Shown here: one piece after another, positions 35,103 to 46,602 of the stretch | Layout of the letters: each line of letters opens with the position of its first letter | Position numbering within the stretch: the first letter of the stretch is position 1 | NCBI RefSeq assembly: GCF_001949145.1 | Contig: NW_019091387.1 | Location: 1,588,276 to 1,648,275 of the forward strand | Length of the DNA: 60,000 bases | Reading direction: 5' to 3' | Origin: Acanthaster planci | Taxonomy: Eukaryota; Echinodermata; Asteroidea; Valvatida; Acanthasteridae | Made by a program: the position numbers and the translations under genes | Notes under the pieces: generated by a model | The model's input: only the letters and a program-made list of their open reading frames with translations | The model's database searches: none | What the model was told of the DNA's origin: nothing

Positions 35103-38100
35103 GTAAGTTGCTTTGTTTACAATCAACAAATTTTCCCTTTTCCCCACAAATCTGGTTTGTATTAGGCCGTGTGGTCGTGAATTCTCCGAGGGTGAAGGAA
35201 AAATCTCCTGTTTGGCTAAAAATGGAGTACTGTCAGCAAGCTTGTGTAACACAGTATGCTTAACTGACAGAAAACTGCCTTTAATAGCATACATGTATTT
35301 GATGACGCATAATAGACACATGTACCATAATGCAATATATATACATGTACAAGACTTGGGGAAAAATTAGAAGCAGTATTGTTTTCTCTTTAAAGTATAT
35401 GTTGAAGTTCAGTTTTGTTGCAGTTAGTTAGTAAGTTACTTTACATTTCTATTTTATTTATTTTAGGGGAGGGAGAGGTTATGTTCCAAAGCAACTGGCA
35501 TGTTAAGTTTCTCTAGAAATCTGTCATTCCTGTCCAGCTTTTACATTGTGTAGAATTATGCCTTACCAAGGTTCTGCTAGCCTGGGCTTTTTCTCTAGTA
35601 TGTTCTGAATACTTTAGATTATGTGATTGATGGCTGTGACAAGAAGGAAATATCATTACCACTCACTGATTGCTTTGATACTGTGAGTTGACTTGAGCAT
35701 GATCCAACCTGCCTGGTGTGCTGGACACATGTGAATTTGAAAGGGTCCTGCCAATCATTAGGGTAATGAAAAGGTTGCATTCACTCTGGTGTTAATTGTA
35801 TTATGTCTTCCTCCCCCCTGCTTAGCACCTCTAGGTGGGTTGGTCACACCTCCTTGCACATTGCATTAACTAGTGAACTCAACCACAGCTGTGTGGTCAG
35901 AAAGGGGCCCGGAAGTTATAGGGAATTTAGATGGTTAAAGGTAATATACACTATTTGTAAAATCTCAACCAGACTGCCAAATAATGTTTACATTTATCAT
36001 ACTTGACAGTAAGTACAAACAGCATTGACCGATCTATGAATTTTTCTGCCTGTAATGCAGTTATTTTCAAGCAAACAAATTTTGTACTTTTTTCAACAAT
36101 TGTGGAGGAACGGTTGTTGAAAAAAATGGCTCACTGTGCACTAAAACTGCCAAAGGCAGCATGATGGACGTATGGCAAGCAGTTCATGCATCCTGGCCAA
36201 ATAGCATTATTATCATTCACACACTGCAGTGCATTTGCATGTTGAAAACGTCGACGGAGACAGTAGATTTCTGCAAATTAATTCACAATACTTCATCTCT
36301 CATGTTTATATACTTTCATTGTTCAGTAATTCATTTTGAGGTTGTACCATTTGAATTTGAAGGAAGCATATTTCCACAAAATGTTCTGCCTCAACATGAG
36401 GTTCATCGCACCTCCCCCCTTTCTCTACCCCTCTAGTACATCATGCACACTTTCCACGCAATATACGTACAAATTGGCTAGTTTCCCATCATGTCTAACA
36501 TTGTGCAAAGTGGTACAACCTGAATTCTCCATTATTTTTGAGAATTATCAACCTTAATTTTTTTTTCATTAATTAAGGCAAGCTTTTATTACTTTTTGGA
36601 CATTTTAAAATAGATTTTGTAGTGCAAAAGTCCAGGTTGAAATTCATACATAATTGAATACTGCATTACATCAGCAAAAAAAATGGACCTTAAACAGTTC
36701 TGACCTACTGACTACTATATTTAAAAGCCATGCAATCAGAAGCAGAACTCTCCTTTTAATGGTTACTTCAAAACTACTTGAATTGTTTTCAGTCATAGTG
36801 TTAAACCATTAGTTGAATGTGGGTAAACTTAAAAGTTCAGCTTTTCAGCCTCAGACTTGCTCCCTAAAGATGGTAACTACACGTAGGTAGGTACATATAT
36901 GGATAGAAACTTTGAATGGGGTTGCATTTTAGTGTAAATAAATTCCTCATAAGGGTCTCACTTATTTGAAGGACTGCTGGTCCATTTTTCCAGGTACCAG
37001 CAAGTACATGTATCTAATATGTAGGTAAGAAATTACATGCATCTGTAGGACTGAGCTCCAGAGTACTGCATTATCCATAGTTCCATACTCTCACTGGTAA
37101 GTAATGACTTGGCTCAAGTCTACTTTGGTTTCATCCTGCATAGCTTCCCTCTTGTACTAATGAGACCATTTGTTTTTTTCCTCAGTTGTCTGATACAATA
37201 AGAAATATTTTAACAAGTTATTTTTGACAATCACTTTCCTAGTGGAATTTCGGTTTCTTTGTTGCAACCTGCTAGGTAATTTTTTTGGTTGGGTTCAGCA
37301 AATACACAGGATATTGCATGTGAGCCTTTTCAGCAATCTGTCACTCCAATCCATCAAACAGGATCTTTGCTCTGACAGCTGTGCTTATTGAAACCCCCAA
37401 GTGCAATAAATACCATGTAGTGTAATATCTGTGTCTCATTCAACACCTTCTAATTATCCCACTGTGTATACATAATGTTGTTCAGATGCCAGCCATTTTT
37501 ATTTTGTTTTGGGTTCTCCAAGCAGTATTGATAATTGATAAACATGTAGACCTTGGTCAAATCATGGAATGCTTCAGTCACATAATTTGAACAGAACCTG
37601 TGAGGTGTCTGACTCCTAAATTAGGTATCAGGTGTCATCATTTTTAATGGATTACTTAGGTAAACCATCACATAAATTTTTACTGTACATTTTCTGTCAA
37701 ATTACAGTAAAATCTATTCAAAAACCATTGAAAGTTTCTACTTACGTGTATACATATACCAGATGGACTTGTGTAGCTATTGACATGTAAATCATTGGTT
37801 TAAAGTCTCAAGAAAATATAATATACCTACACATACATATAATAATAATATACCTATTTCTTTACGGCTTACTACATTGATGAGGATGTCTGAGATTGAA
37901 ATCTTTAAAAGTCATATTTAAACTACAAATAAGAGTAATTCAAGTTTGGGTATAATTGTAATCACTTCCTATCAGAGAGTAATGTAAACAGATTCCTATC
38001 TTTCCTTTGTTCAGCCAATAATGTTCACATCCCACCATAGAATATTAATCTTGTTTTTACCAGCATGAGTCATAACCCATTTTGACCTTCACTTGCAGGC

Positions 38101-41100
38101 CTCTGGCCTATTGCCTCAAATTTAATTTCTGATTTATGCCGCTCATTTGGCTGATTGGCTGTGCTTGATCAACCTGGCTTGTCGGTGTGGAAACCTGCTG
38201 TACTCTCCTGGGAAAATTGGCTTTGTGATTAAATTGTGACTTGACTGGATCACAAGCAGAACAAATGCATTGTTCCTTAACCAGTACCGGTACTTTGAAG
38301 GGAATGACTCATGTTTTAAATTTGAACATTTGGAGAAATCCTGAATATTGATACTGTTTATTATTTGTTTTTGTTTATTTGCTTTTTATTTTGTTTATTT
38401 GCTTTTTCTTCTGATGTATGTAGACACTGTTGGTGAATTTTGGGGCCAGCTGTTGGTTGAAAGGAGTTAGTACAAGTATGTACAGCAGCTTCAATTTGTG
38501 AATTTCAGTTCTGCTGAAAGATGAGTCTACTGATCAATCATTTAGTTTAGTTCATTCAGTGTGAGTTTTCTCAACTAGTGTCCAGCTAGGCCATTGATAT
38601 TTGCCCCAGTTGGAAGCTCTGGTGGTTGACCTATGCTGAAGTAAACACACACATTGTTTGAGAAATTAAAGGCAGAGCAATCTGGGATTGAAATCGGGAT
38701 GAAAAGCTGAAAGTCACATTAGCTGTTAAGAGATTAAGGTTAAGTTTACCCCAGGATGCAGTGCTATGGTGTGAGAATGGGACAGGACCTCAGAGGAAAT
38801 AACCGCTGTGTAACAGATTGTGTCATGGTAATTAATTCCCAGAAAGGTCCAGCCCTGGATAAGGTGAAGTCTTTTCATGGATCACCACCACAGGCCTCAA
38901 CAGGGGGTCAAAGCCAGGCTAAATTTCCAGGCCAGTTATTCCTTACAAAACAGTCCACATTTGTGGAAATCTTTTTGATCGTGTATTTCCTGTCATAACT
39001 ATATATCAAAATATACCCAACACTTGTTGACCCCATCGAACCTTGCTCCCAGCATAGGCGCCAAATGGCGCACCTTATAAATGCTGGCCTCTCCAAAGTT
39101 TCTGCATGTTTTCTGTAACAGTTGTATCATGTTTGACAGCTCTCCTTCATTACACATTCATGGGGACAACTCATTGACCTTTTGGCTCAACCCTGGAAAG
39201 CTCTATGAACTTTTTGAAAATTTATCTTTAAAAAAATGTGTAGCTAGTGGAATTTTTGAAAAGACAGTTGAAAGATGATCAAAGCTATATTTGTCGGTTA
39301 TCACAGAGACTGAATCATTCTTGGATTACATGTGAATATCTCAGTGAAGAATTCTTTATTTTTTATCACATTGACTTTTCATAAACCATATTTAGTACAC
39401 ATTCCTGAACAGGATTTCCCTTTTTGTTCAGTTGGCTTTTACCGACCACTGCCACATCATAAATTTACAATGACACATCAGTTGTCAGGCTGGCCAGGAA
39501 TAGGCGGCGTCAAAACAACAAAAACTCTCCCATAGTAGAAGAATCACTGGAGATCATCTTTACGCATTCAAATTGACAAGAGCATAGTTAACCGAACAGG
39601 TAGCAGGCCTTGACCACATCAAACTCAAAACCAAGGTCACAGCAAATTACAGAGACCAAAGCTTGTTCTCAGGGCTGTACAGATCAGAAGCCCATCAGAA
39701 CCCTGTCCTCTGCACACCATTGTATAGAATCAAACAAAACCACAGGTTCTTTGAGCCTCATTTGACAGGTGATTTTGAGGAATGAGCATAAATCTTGTAG
39801 TTCAAGGAAATTTTTACTATAAGCCCGTGAGACTATCTCCTCTCCAGTGGGGAATACAGATTAGTGTCAATCCTGTTCTCAGTTTTTGTTTCCTGTATTT
39901 ACTGAAAATATTGGGGACCATTTCCAGGTCACTGGATTACTGAGGGTGCTTTGTGTTCCCCAAAGTAGGCCAGGTACCAGTGAACCTCTCTCTTCGGTTT
40001 AATACAGTTTTTCTGCAAACTGGGTCAGCAGCTTATAGTGTGGGTCTCACTGTGCCATTGGAGCAATACAACTTCAAGTGATAAATGCTTGCAAAATGGC
40101 CAGTGAGATGTACATGCACCAGTCTTTGAAAATTGAACTTTATGCAGAGCTGTCAGTGCTCCTTCATGCAGTATTGATATCGTTAATGATATTTTACAGC
40201 AGGTTTCTAAGATTTACATGTTAACCTCTAAAAATGGTAGGCCTACACGTACATGTAGGCTCATATGAACTTCAGGACGATGTAGATGTATACTATTGTG
40301 TACATGTAACATTGTCTTAATGTGTGGTATATTTATGACCTTTTGGCCAAATCAAAGTACTGGTACATGAAATACCATCACTTTCTTGTTTGTCTTAATT
40401 TACTGTTACAGGTTAACCCACTTTAATTTTTCAACTAACTGCAATTCTGGTTCATTTTTCCATTGTTTAATATAACAGCAACTTATCATCACAACCTCGA
40501 TGACTCTGATCTATGAAGCATTTAACTTAAGGTATAATGCAGGAAGTTAAGTCACCTGATGGCTGTATATGACCGTCAGATGAATGCATCAATCTACAGA
40601 TTTTGAGATGGAGAGAAAAACTGCCTTGCCAATTTATATTTTATTGATTGAATTACAAATCTACGATGGAATTTGCAGTGTCGGAGAATGGAGAAAAAAA
40701 AGAAACTCTAAAGCTCCATTTTTCCCCTACAATTAACGGGTAGGAGGAGACAGAAAAAAGAATGTAGTCCCTTGTTTCAAAATGTCCCCTAAAAAATGCT
40801 GTGTGGGAAGAAAACAATATCACTTTTCTTTTTTTTTTGGCTAAAATTGCATTATTTGGAGTCGGTGGGTTTGTAATCCAACTGATATCAAAATGTTGAC
40901 CAGAGAAGTGTAATTGCACATATTTATATGTACCCCTTTGCTATGAAAGTGATAAGCTGCATGGACACATACACACCACACAAACAACTGAGTGTTTAGT
41001 TTAACATGTTGGGTAGGGGCCTCAAGGTTGATGAAGGGTAAAACAATTCAAATGTGGAACTTGACTCAACGAAAAGAATTCAAGTGGGAATCATAACTCA

Positions 41101-44100
41101 TCTGGTAATACCAGGGCAGCCCTCCATGGAGGTTCATACAAGCATTTTTGTATAAGTCGGTGCACTTTTTTTAAGACAAATTTTATAGGAGAATGGGGAA
41201 AAAACAGAATTTTCTATGGTATCAATTTGGAGGGACAAATACAAAAGTAATCCCCCCCCCAAAAAAGAAGAGGTATATCCAACACTAATGCTACTGCTAG
41301 CCACTGATGACCAAAGCTCACAAAATAAGGAACTTTGCCATTGGTCAGACAGAGGAGCAAAAAAAATCTCAAAGTCTTTTCCAGTTCTGAATCTGGAAAA
41401 TAAGCAGATCTGAGCACCAACTTAAAAAACTCTCAGCCACTGTTTGATTCTGCACTACATGCATTACCATACATCTTACCAGTGCAAAAGTAGTCAGCAT
41501 TAGTGAATTGTATCAAATTCACACATCAAACTGAAACCTCACAGTAGAATAAAAAAACTGGTTGAAATGTGAGTAGACATTTGCTGAAGGCATTGTCATT
41601 CCCCTCAGAAGTCAACATATTTTGATCAAAGCAGTTATTGTATCAGTTCTCAAAAGCCCAGCTTATCCCTTAAATCTCCAGTTCCAATTACCATAGCCTC
41701 TTGCCACAATAACAAAATACCTGCCCAGAAAAAAATGTGTCCAGCTTTGCCACTTGACCCAGCTTGACCCAGCAACTATTGATTCTTGTAAGCAATTGAT
41801 TGCAAGGTTGTGTATTTAACTGATCAAAGAAAAATTGGAAAAGGAGCCCAGAACTTGAACATGAGAAGTGTATTTGCCACCGGCTGTGGGAATTTCATAC
41901 TCAGTTGCCATAGTGACCCATTATGTTGGGAAATTAAGGGCCAGATCTTGGCATATTGGGATCTAGCTGGTATTACAGGTAAAGCTGCTGGCCCTCAAGG
42001 CTGATGGTCTGGTCTGTATGTACAACATGTGGGAGTGAGTCACCATAACCCTCCAAGGTGCATGGATATCTTTCCTAGTAATAGGATCTGCATGCCAATT
42101 ATTCAGCTTTTGGTTTAGTACTTTCCATCCTTCAGCGGAAAGCCCTTCCAACCGAAAAATGCCACTGCACTTTTTTCACAGGTCTGGCCTGCAAGTCTGG
42201 AATTATTTCAGTAGAACCTCCCCGTTTTCATTTTGTCTGGGTCGTGAACACTCCAGCTGTCAGCAACTTACTGGAGGTTGGGGTTGAAGAAATGAATTCA
42301 AAAAGCCTGTAATTACATCCATGTATTTCACTGCAGGGACCTCTTATTACCAATATGCTGTGCATGATTGTGCTCTTCCATCTGAAAGTTCTACATGCAT
42401 GATGTCTCAAGGATCAGTCTGGTATAATTCAAACAGCCCCAAGGAGATCTTATATTTGAAGGAGGATTTATTCAGGTTATAAATTAATAATCTTGTTTGT
42501 GCAAGAGACACATTTCTGTTCCAAGAAAAGAAGGGGTCATGGAGAGATGTTGGGTGGCATGACTATACTTATTTAGTCCCTTTATTTGGAAGGAAGAGAG
42601 ATGTGAGATGAAGGGAAAATTTGTTATGGGAAAGTGTTTGATTTGAGAAAGTGACTCTAGTTCTGAAAAGTATTTGGCAATGAAGGGAAGTAAGGGACTT
42701 GCTTTTGCTGTTAGTGTGCACGGAATTGTTTGAATAAATCTCCTACCAAGAATTTCCAATTCAAACTGGATTAACCAAAAGAGTAGATTAGATACAGAGT
42801 TGATCTGAAAATGTTCACAGACTTCGGGGCAGTTAATGCTGTAGCTCAGTTGAAAACATGAATAGATGGATTTCACATTAGCGCCGTCTGTGCATATCCG
42901 CATCGAAACTGAGGCTCTCTGTGTTGAACTTTGTCGTGCGCCCGCGGAGTCGACACAGTACATGCAGTATCCATTTCGCAAGTGTTACGCCACTTCAGTT
43001 TAAACCACGCCCACTGCACATGCAGATACACAACCATCACAGTAGGCCTACGTTAGTTCATGGTAAATTGTATAATTATTTTTTCTTTTGATTGCACGTG
43101 TCGAGTCATCCTGAAAGACTCTTCCACAAAAATTTGCAGCCTGAAAAGTCTGAATTTAACATACCTTTATGTATTTTGTGTCTTGACTCCTTATTTTCAG
43201 TTGTGTGATCTTATTAAGAATTGAAGCTGACACATACAGCCTCGTTTTCAAACACGGAAGTGTGCAAAATGCTAAAAGCATCGTATCGGGATCCCTCTAT
43301 AGAAGTACCCTATCTGTTGAATGTTCTCTTCTCATTTTAATGTAATTACTGAATTAAAGTGCTGGATTTACAGTTGCTTCTGGTTGTAGATAACTTATTT
43401 AATAAATAATTTGTTGTGTGTGACTTTTTAGGCCACCAGTGCCCACACGTATGATATATTTCAGTTAAATACGTGCTTATTTCTTGCTAAAATTGATCCA
43501 CTGGGATGCTAACCTTTACTCATCTATAGTGTGTGCACTGTGTACTACAGTGCCTGCATGTATCCGTCAGCTACCACTCCTAATTATCATGGTGTGTGCA
43601 CACAATACATACATGTACATGTTCAGTTTGCAGTAAGTTGTTTCTGGTGGACATACAGATCTAGGAAATATTAATTAATGGGCTTTGTTCCCCTCTGAAA
43701 AAGATACGAAAATATAAAAGTCCAAAAGGAGGACTCCAGTTCAATATGAGAGTCTCAATTAATGTGTGAGGGTTTGACAGCCTTGGGCTCTGTAGGTTCT
43801 AACAAAAAATTTATTCCTTGCTTTATGGCTTGGCTACAAGCTTGCTCTGTGCCACAAGAAATATATTAAAATCTATGGGGATTTGTGCTGTTCATGCTGT
43901 TGGAGCCTAGCTCCATGGTTGGAGTCAATGGCCAAGTCAGGCCAGGGGTAGAGTAGACCACCTGTTAGCCATCAAGCCTCAGCAATCACCTGTACCATGC
44001 CTGTACCCAGTGGAGCTAAATCTCACTGGAGTCTTCAGGAGCAAACCCCGTGACCTTGTGGTCCTGTCCGCAGGCTATTCTGTCGAATTGTAGAATTTGG

Positions 44101-45783
44101 TCCATGCTTGGCTCTTTCGTATGCGTATCAGGCTTTATAATAAAATGAAGCTCTATGGATAAACATGGCAAACTTGGTCCTATGTTTTTAGGAATGAATG
44201 AAATGTTGGTAATGGTGGCAAAGTCTGGACATTCCTGTGTAGGTTTTTTTTCACAAACCATGGAGCTTTAAAATGTACAAACAATTGATGAGTGTGCTTG
44301 TGCAATGCTGCCCTCTGTTGGTCAGTTCACATCAGAGATTTGAGTTATTGGTGTTTATTGCCAATTTGATGATGTGTATACCTTGATATGAATTACATTT
44401 ATTAATGTGCTTCTCGGTGTATGAGTATTTCAAAATATGTAAATCACCCCAAAGTTTAATGTCAACATGCACCATGCACAATCAGGTCATCCTTTTTGTT
44501 ATTCAATGGGTTACAACTTGCCCACTTGTAATACATATAATGCATTTTTAGGAAAACAAAGTGAAAAAAAAATGTTTTTTTTCCTGTGCATTTTTTTTTG
44601 AGTTGTGTGAAAAATTAAAAGTTTTAAATTTTGAGTCAGTAAAGAAAAAATCAGAGTAATTTTGTTCCTAAATATACCAAAAGCATGCTAAGAATTGGTT
44701 GATCTAGTAACTGCAGACTCATTGCACTGCACTCAGGAGTTTGTCTAGCTGGGCAACTGTCAAACATTTTGCAGCTGTGATTGTTCATGTCTGTGTACTA
44801 AACTGTGTGATAACTCGCTGTGCAGGACCACAAGCCTACATGTATGTCAACCAATGCTGAAGCCAATTTCACCATGTAGTTTTGCCATTCAATTTTACAG
44901 ACAGATTCTTCCAATTAAATGTACATGTATGTTGCAGACACGCTTGACACCGATTCCTTGGGTCATTTATACCCTCCAAGTTCCAACCTTTGTCTCCAGG
45001 TTATTTATATTTTCAGAGATTACCCAGAAGTATGATGCCATGTGTTACTTGATGCCAAAACAACAGACAGTGAAGAAATCTAGGAACTTCAGACTCACTT
45101 TGAAACGTTACACCTTATCAACTTTGCTGTTTACAGAAATGGCAAGAAACTAGCTTTCAGAAATCCTGTCTGTATGCACAAGTACATGTATGTGTAGTCC
45201 CTGTTAGCTTTGCAAACAGCAGTACTGGTTGGCTTAGATCTCATCAAGTTCTTTGTAAATGCATCAGATTGTGTGAATTTGACAGATCACATCTCAGTTT
45301 TGTTGTCAGATTAAGGCATGTTTTTGTTGCAGTAAATGTTCATCATGCTGTCCATTGTGTCTTTTAGTCATAGGCTGTATTGTACTCATTGTCATAGGCC
45401 CAACATACAAAATAATAATAGTGCACTTTATCATCGGGGAATTGATATAAACGCATACATGCACACAAACGATCACGCAATCTAAGTGAAATATCACTTG
45501 TGAATATGTCAGTTCTCTTTTGAAGATGAAGAATACATCTAAGTTTTCCCCTCCAACCCTGGATAAATCAGTTTTATGTACGAAAAAAAGGGAACTTTTA
45601 ATTTTCTTATTACTCATTTTTACACCCTCCAAGCATACGAGACTTTATGCTGTGTTCATAATCCAATAATAAAAACTTAGTATGTTTCTTAATTGTTATT
45701 CATAAATACCTCAGACAGTTTTCCTAATCAACAATGCACTACGTAACTGTGTATTAACAGTTGTTAATGCCTACTGCGATTCG
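35103..45783. other. Probable intron sequence, no supported exon
   Basis: The sequence is AT-rich, with a tandem 20-bp T-rich duplication at 38371-38410, a perfect hairpin at 36088-36125 and a GCCTACA/TGTAGGC palindrome at 40241-40260. A CpG-richer patch at 42880-42990 overlaps the end of the longest open frame in the window (42484-42981, minus strand, 165 codons). That frame has a random-looking composition. A segment at 35826-35940 has a good acceptor and donor but a phase incompatible with the exon at 34880. Confidence 0.45.
38371..38410 (+). repeat. Tandem duplication of a 20-bp T-rich unit
   Basis: TTGTTTATTTGCTTTTTATT at 38371-38390 is followed directly by a copy with one change at 38391-38410. 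This is simple slippage-type duplication. Confidence 0.8.
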
Positions 45784-46001
45784 ATTCCAGAAATTAGGGG
45801 TCCATTTTTTTTGTGTCCCTGTCACATTTGACTTGATTTTGTAAGTTCAGAATACTTTTTAATTTCCAAGAGTGATGAATTAATGCAGATTACCTGCAAA
45901 ACAAATAGTAATTGTTTGAAATCAATTCCGGAGATAGAACAAAGGTCAGGTGTGACAGCAACACAAAAATGTCACACTTTTGGACCCCTAATTTCTGGAA
46001 T
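45784..46001. mobile_element. 218-bp MITE with long terminal inverted repeats
   Basis: The outer 21 bases at each end (45784-45804 and 45981-46001) are perfect reverse complements. They begin ATTCCAGAAATTAGGGG and include GGTCC. Similarity continues inward for about 55 bp in total; both arms share TTTTTGTGT, then CTGTCACA and TGAC. The interior is short and carries no gene. No target duplication is clear, so the superfamily is not assigned. The perfect ends suggest a fairly recent insertion. Confidence 0.8.
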
Positions 46002-46396
46002 TACCCTGATGCACGCTGTTTAAAAACATGCTGGTACCTGGATGCAAGACAGTTTAATCCATTCCTAGTAGTTAAGAGTTTGGCCGCATCCGAATCTCTT
46101 GTCTAGAGCTACAGTAGGTCTACATGTAGGTCTTTGCTCCATTGCAAATGTGTGGAGACGCACAGACAATAGACCTAGCCGTAGCTCTGGAAGCCCGTTT
46201 TGGACATGGCCTCTGTGTGCGTGGCAACACGCAGAACTCGACATACTCACGCCATATTAGGAGATTCTTCTGGACTACTTGCACATTGAATATACTACAA
46301 AAATGGATGGGGTTTGGGAAAATGAAAGTAGAATTCTTGAACAAAATCTTTTAAAATTTACTGAATATTAACTTCTTTTGACACTCTGACCAAAAC

Positions 46397-46489
46397 GGTG
46401 TATATGAATGGGAATGAATATGTGCTTGGTCAGTCTTAAATTAACATTTAAGACTGACCAAGACATATTTATTCCTGTTCATAAATACC
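46397..46489 (+). ncRNA. Candidate microRNA-type hairpin (or young palindromic MITE)
   Basis: The 5' arm 46397-46440 pairs with the 3' arm 46447-46489 around the 6-base loop TTAACA. Counting by eye there are 43 pairs: 38 Watson-Crick, 4 G:U wobbles and 1 mismatch, with one bulged G at 46424. The 16 pairs next to the loop (CTTGGTCAGTCTTAAA with its complement) are perfect. All four wobbles are G:U when read as + strand RNA; on the minus strand they would be A:C mismatches. The length of 93 nt suits a metazoan pre-microRNA, although the loop is small. A partial copy of the 3' arm follows at 46496-46518, which favours a palindromic mobile element instead. The hairpin lies in the presumed + strand intron. 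Confidence 0.35.
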
Positions 46490-46576
46490 TTAAACTAACG
46501 TTTAAGACTGACTCAAGAGAATTAACACTGATAATATCCTCACCAAGTCACATCCATTCTGAGAATATTTATTCCC
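46442..46576 (+). repeat. Direct repeat of the hairpin 3' arm
   Basis: TAACATTTAAGACTGACCAAG from 46442 recurs at 46496 as TAACGTTTAAGACTGACTC, 54 bp downstream. A later fragment near 46565 (ATATTTATTCC) matches the continuation of the same arm. The copy seems to have been split by an insertion of about 45 bp. Confidence 0.6.
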
Positions 46577-46602
46577 TTTCTAATGTTCAAGGTGAATTGT
46601 AG

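Noticed and set aside
35826-35940. Internal exon candidate with a strong pyrimidine tract, TTAG acceptor and GTAATA donor
   Set aside because: Only the frame entering in phase 2 is open, which is incompatible with the phase 1 donor at 35102. The donor is also weaker.
42484-42981. Longest open frame in the window (165 codons, minus strand)
   Set aside because: Composition is random-looking, rich in Ser, Leu, Ile and Phe. It has no domain and no splice context. One frame of this length is expected by chance in 60 kb read in six frames.
44016-44261. Minus-strand 81-codon frame with an ATG in good context
   Set aside because: No domain, no donor and no neighbouring exons on that strand.
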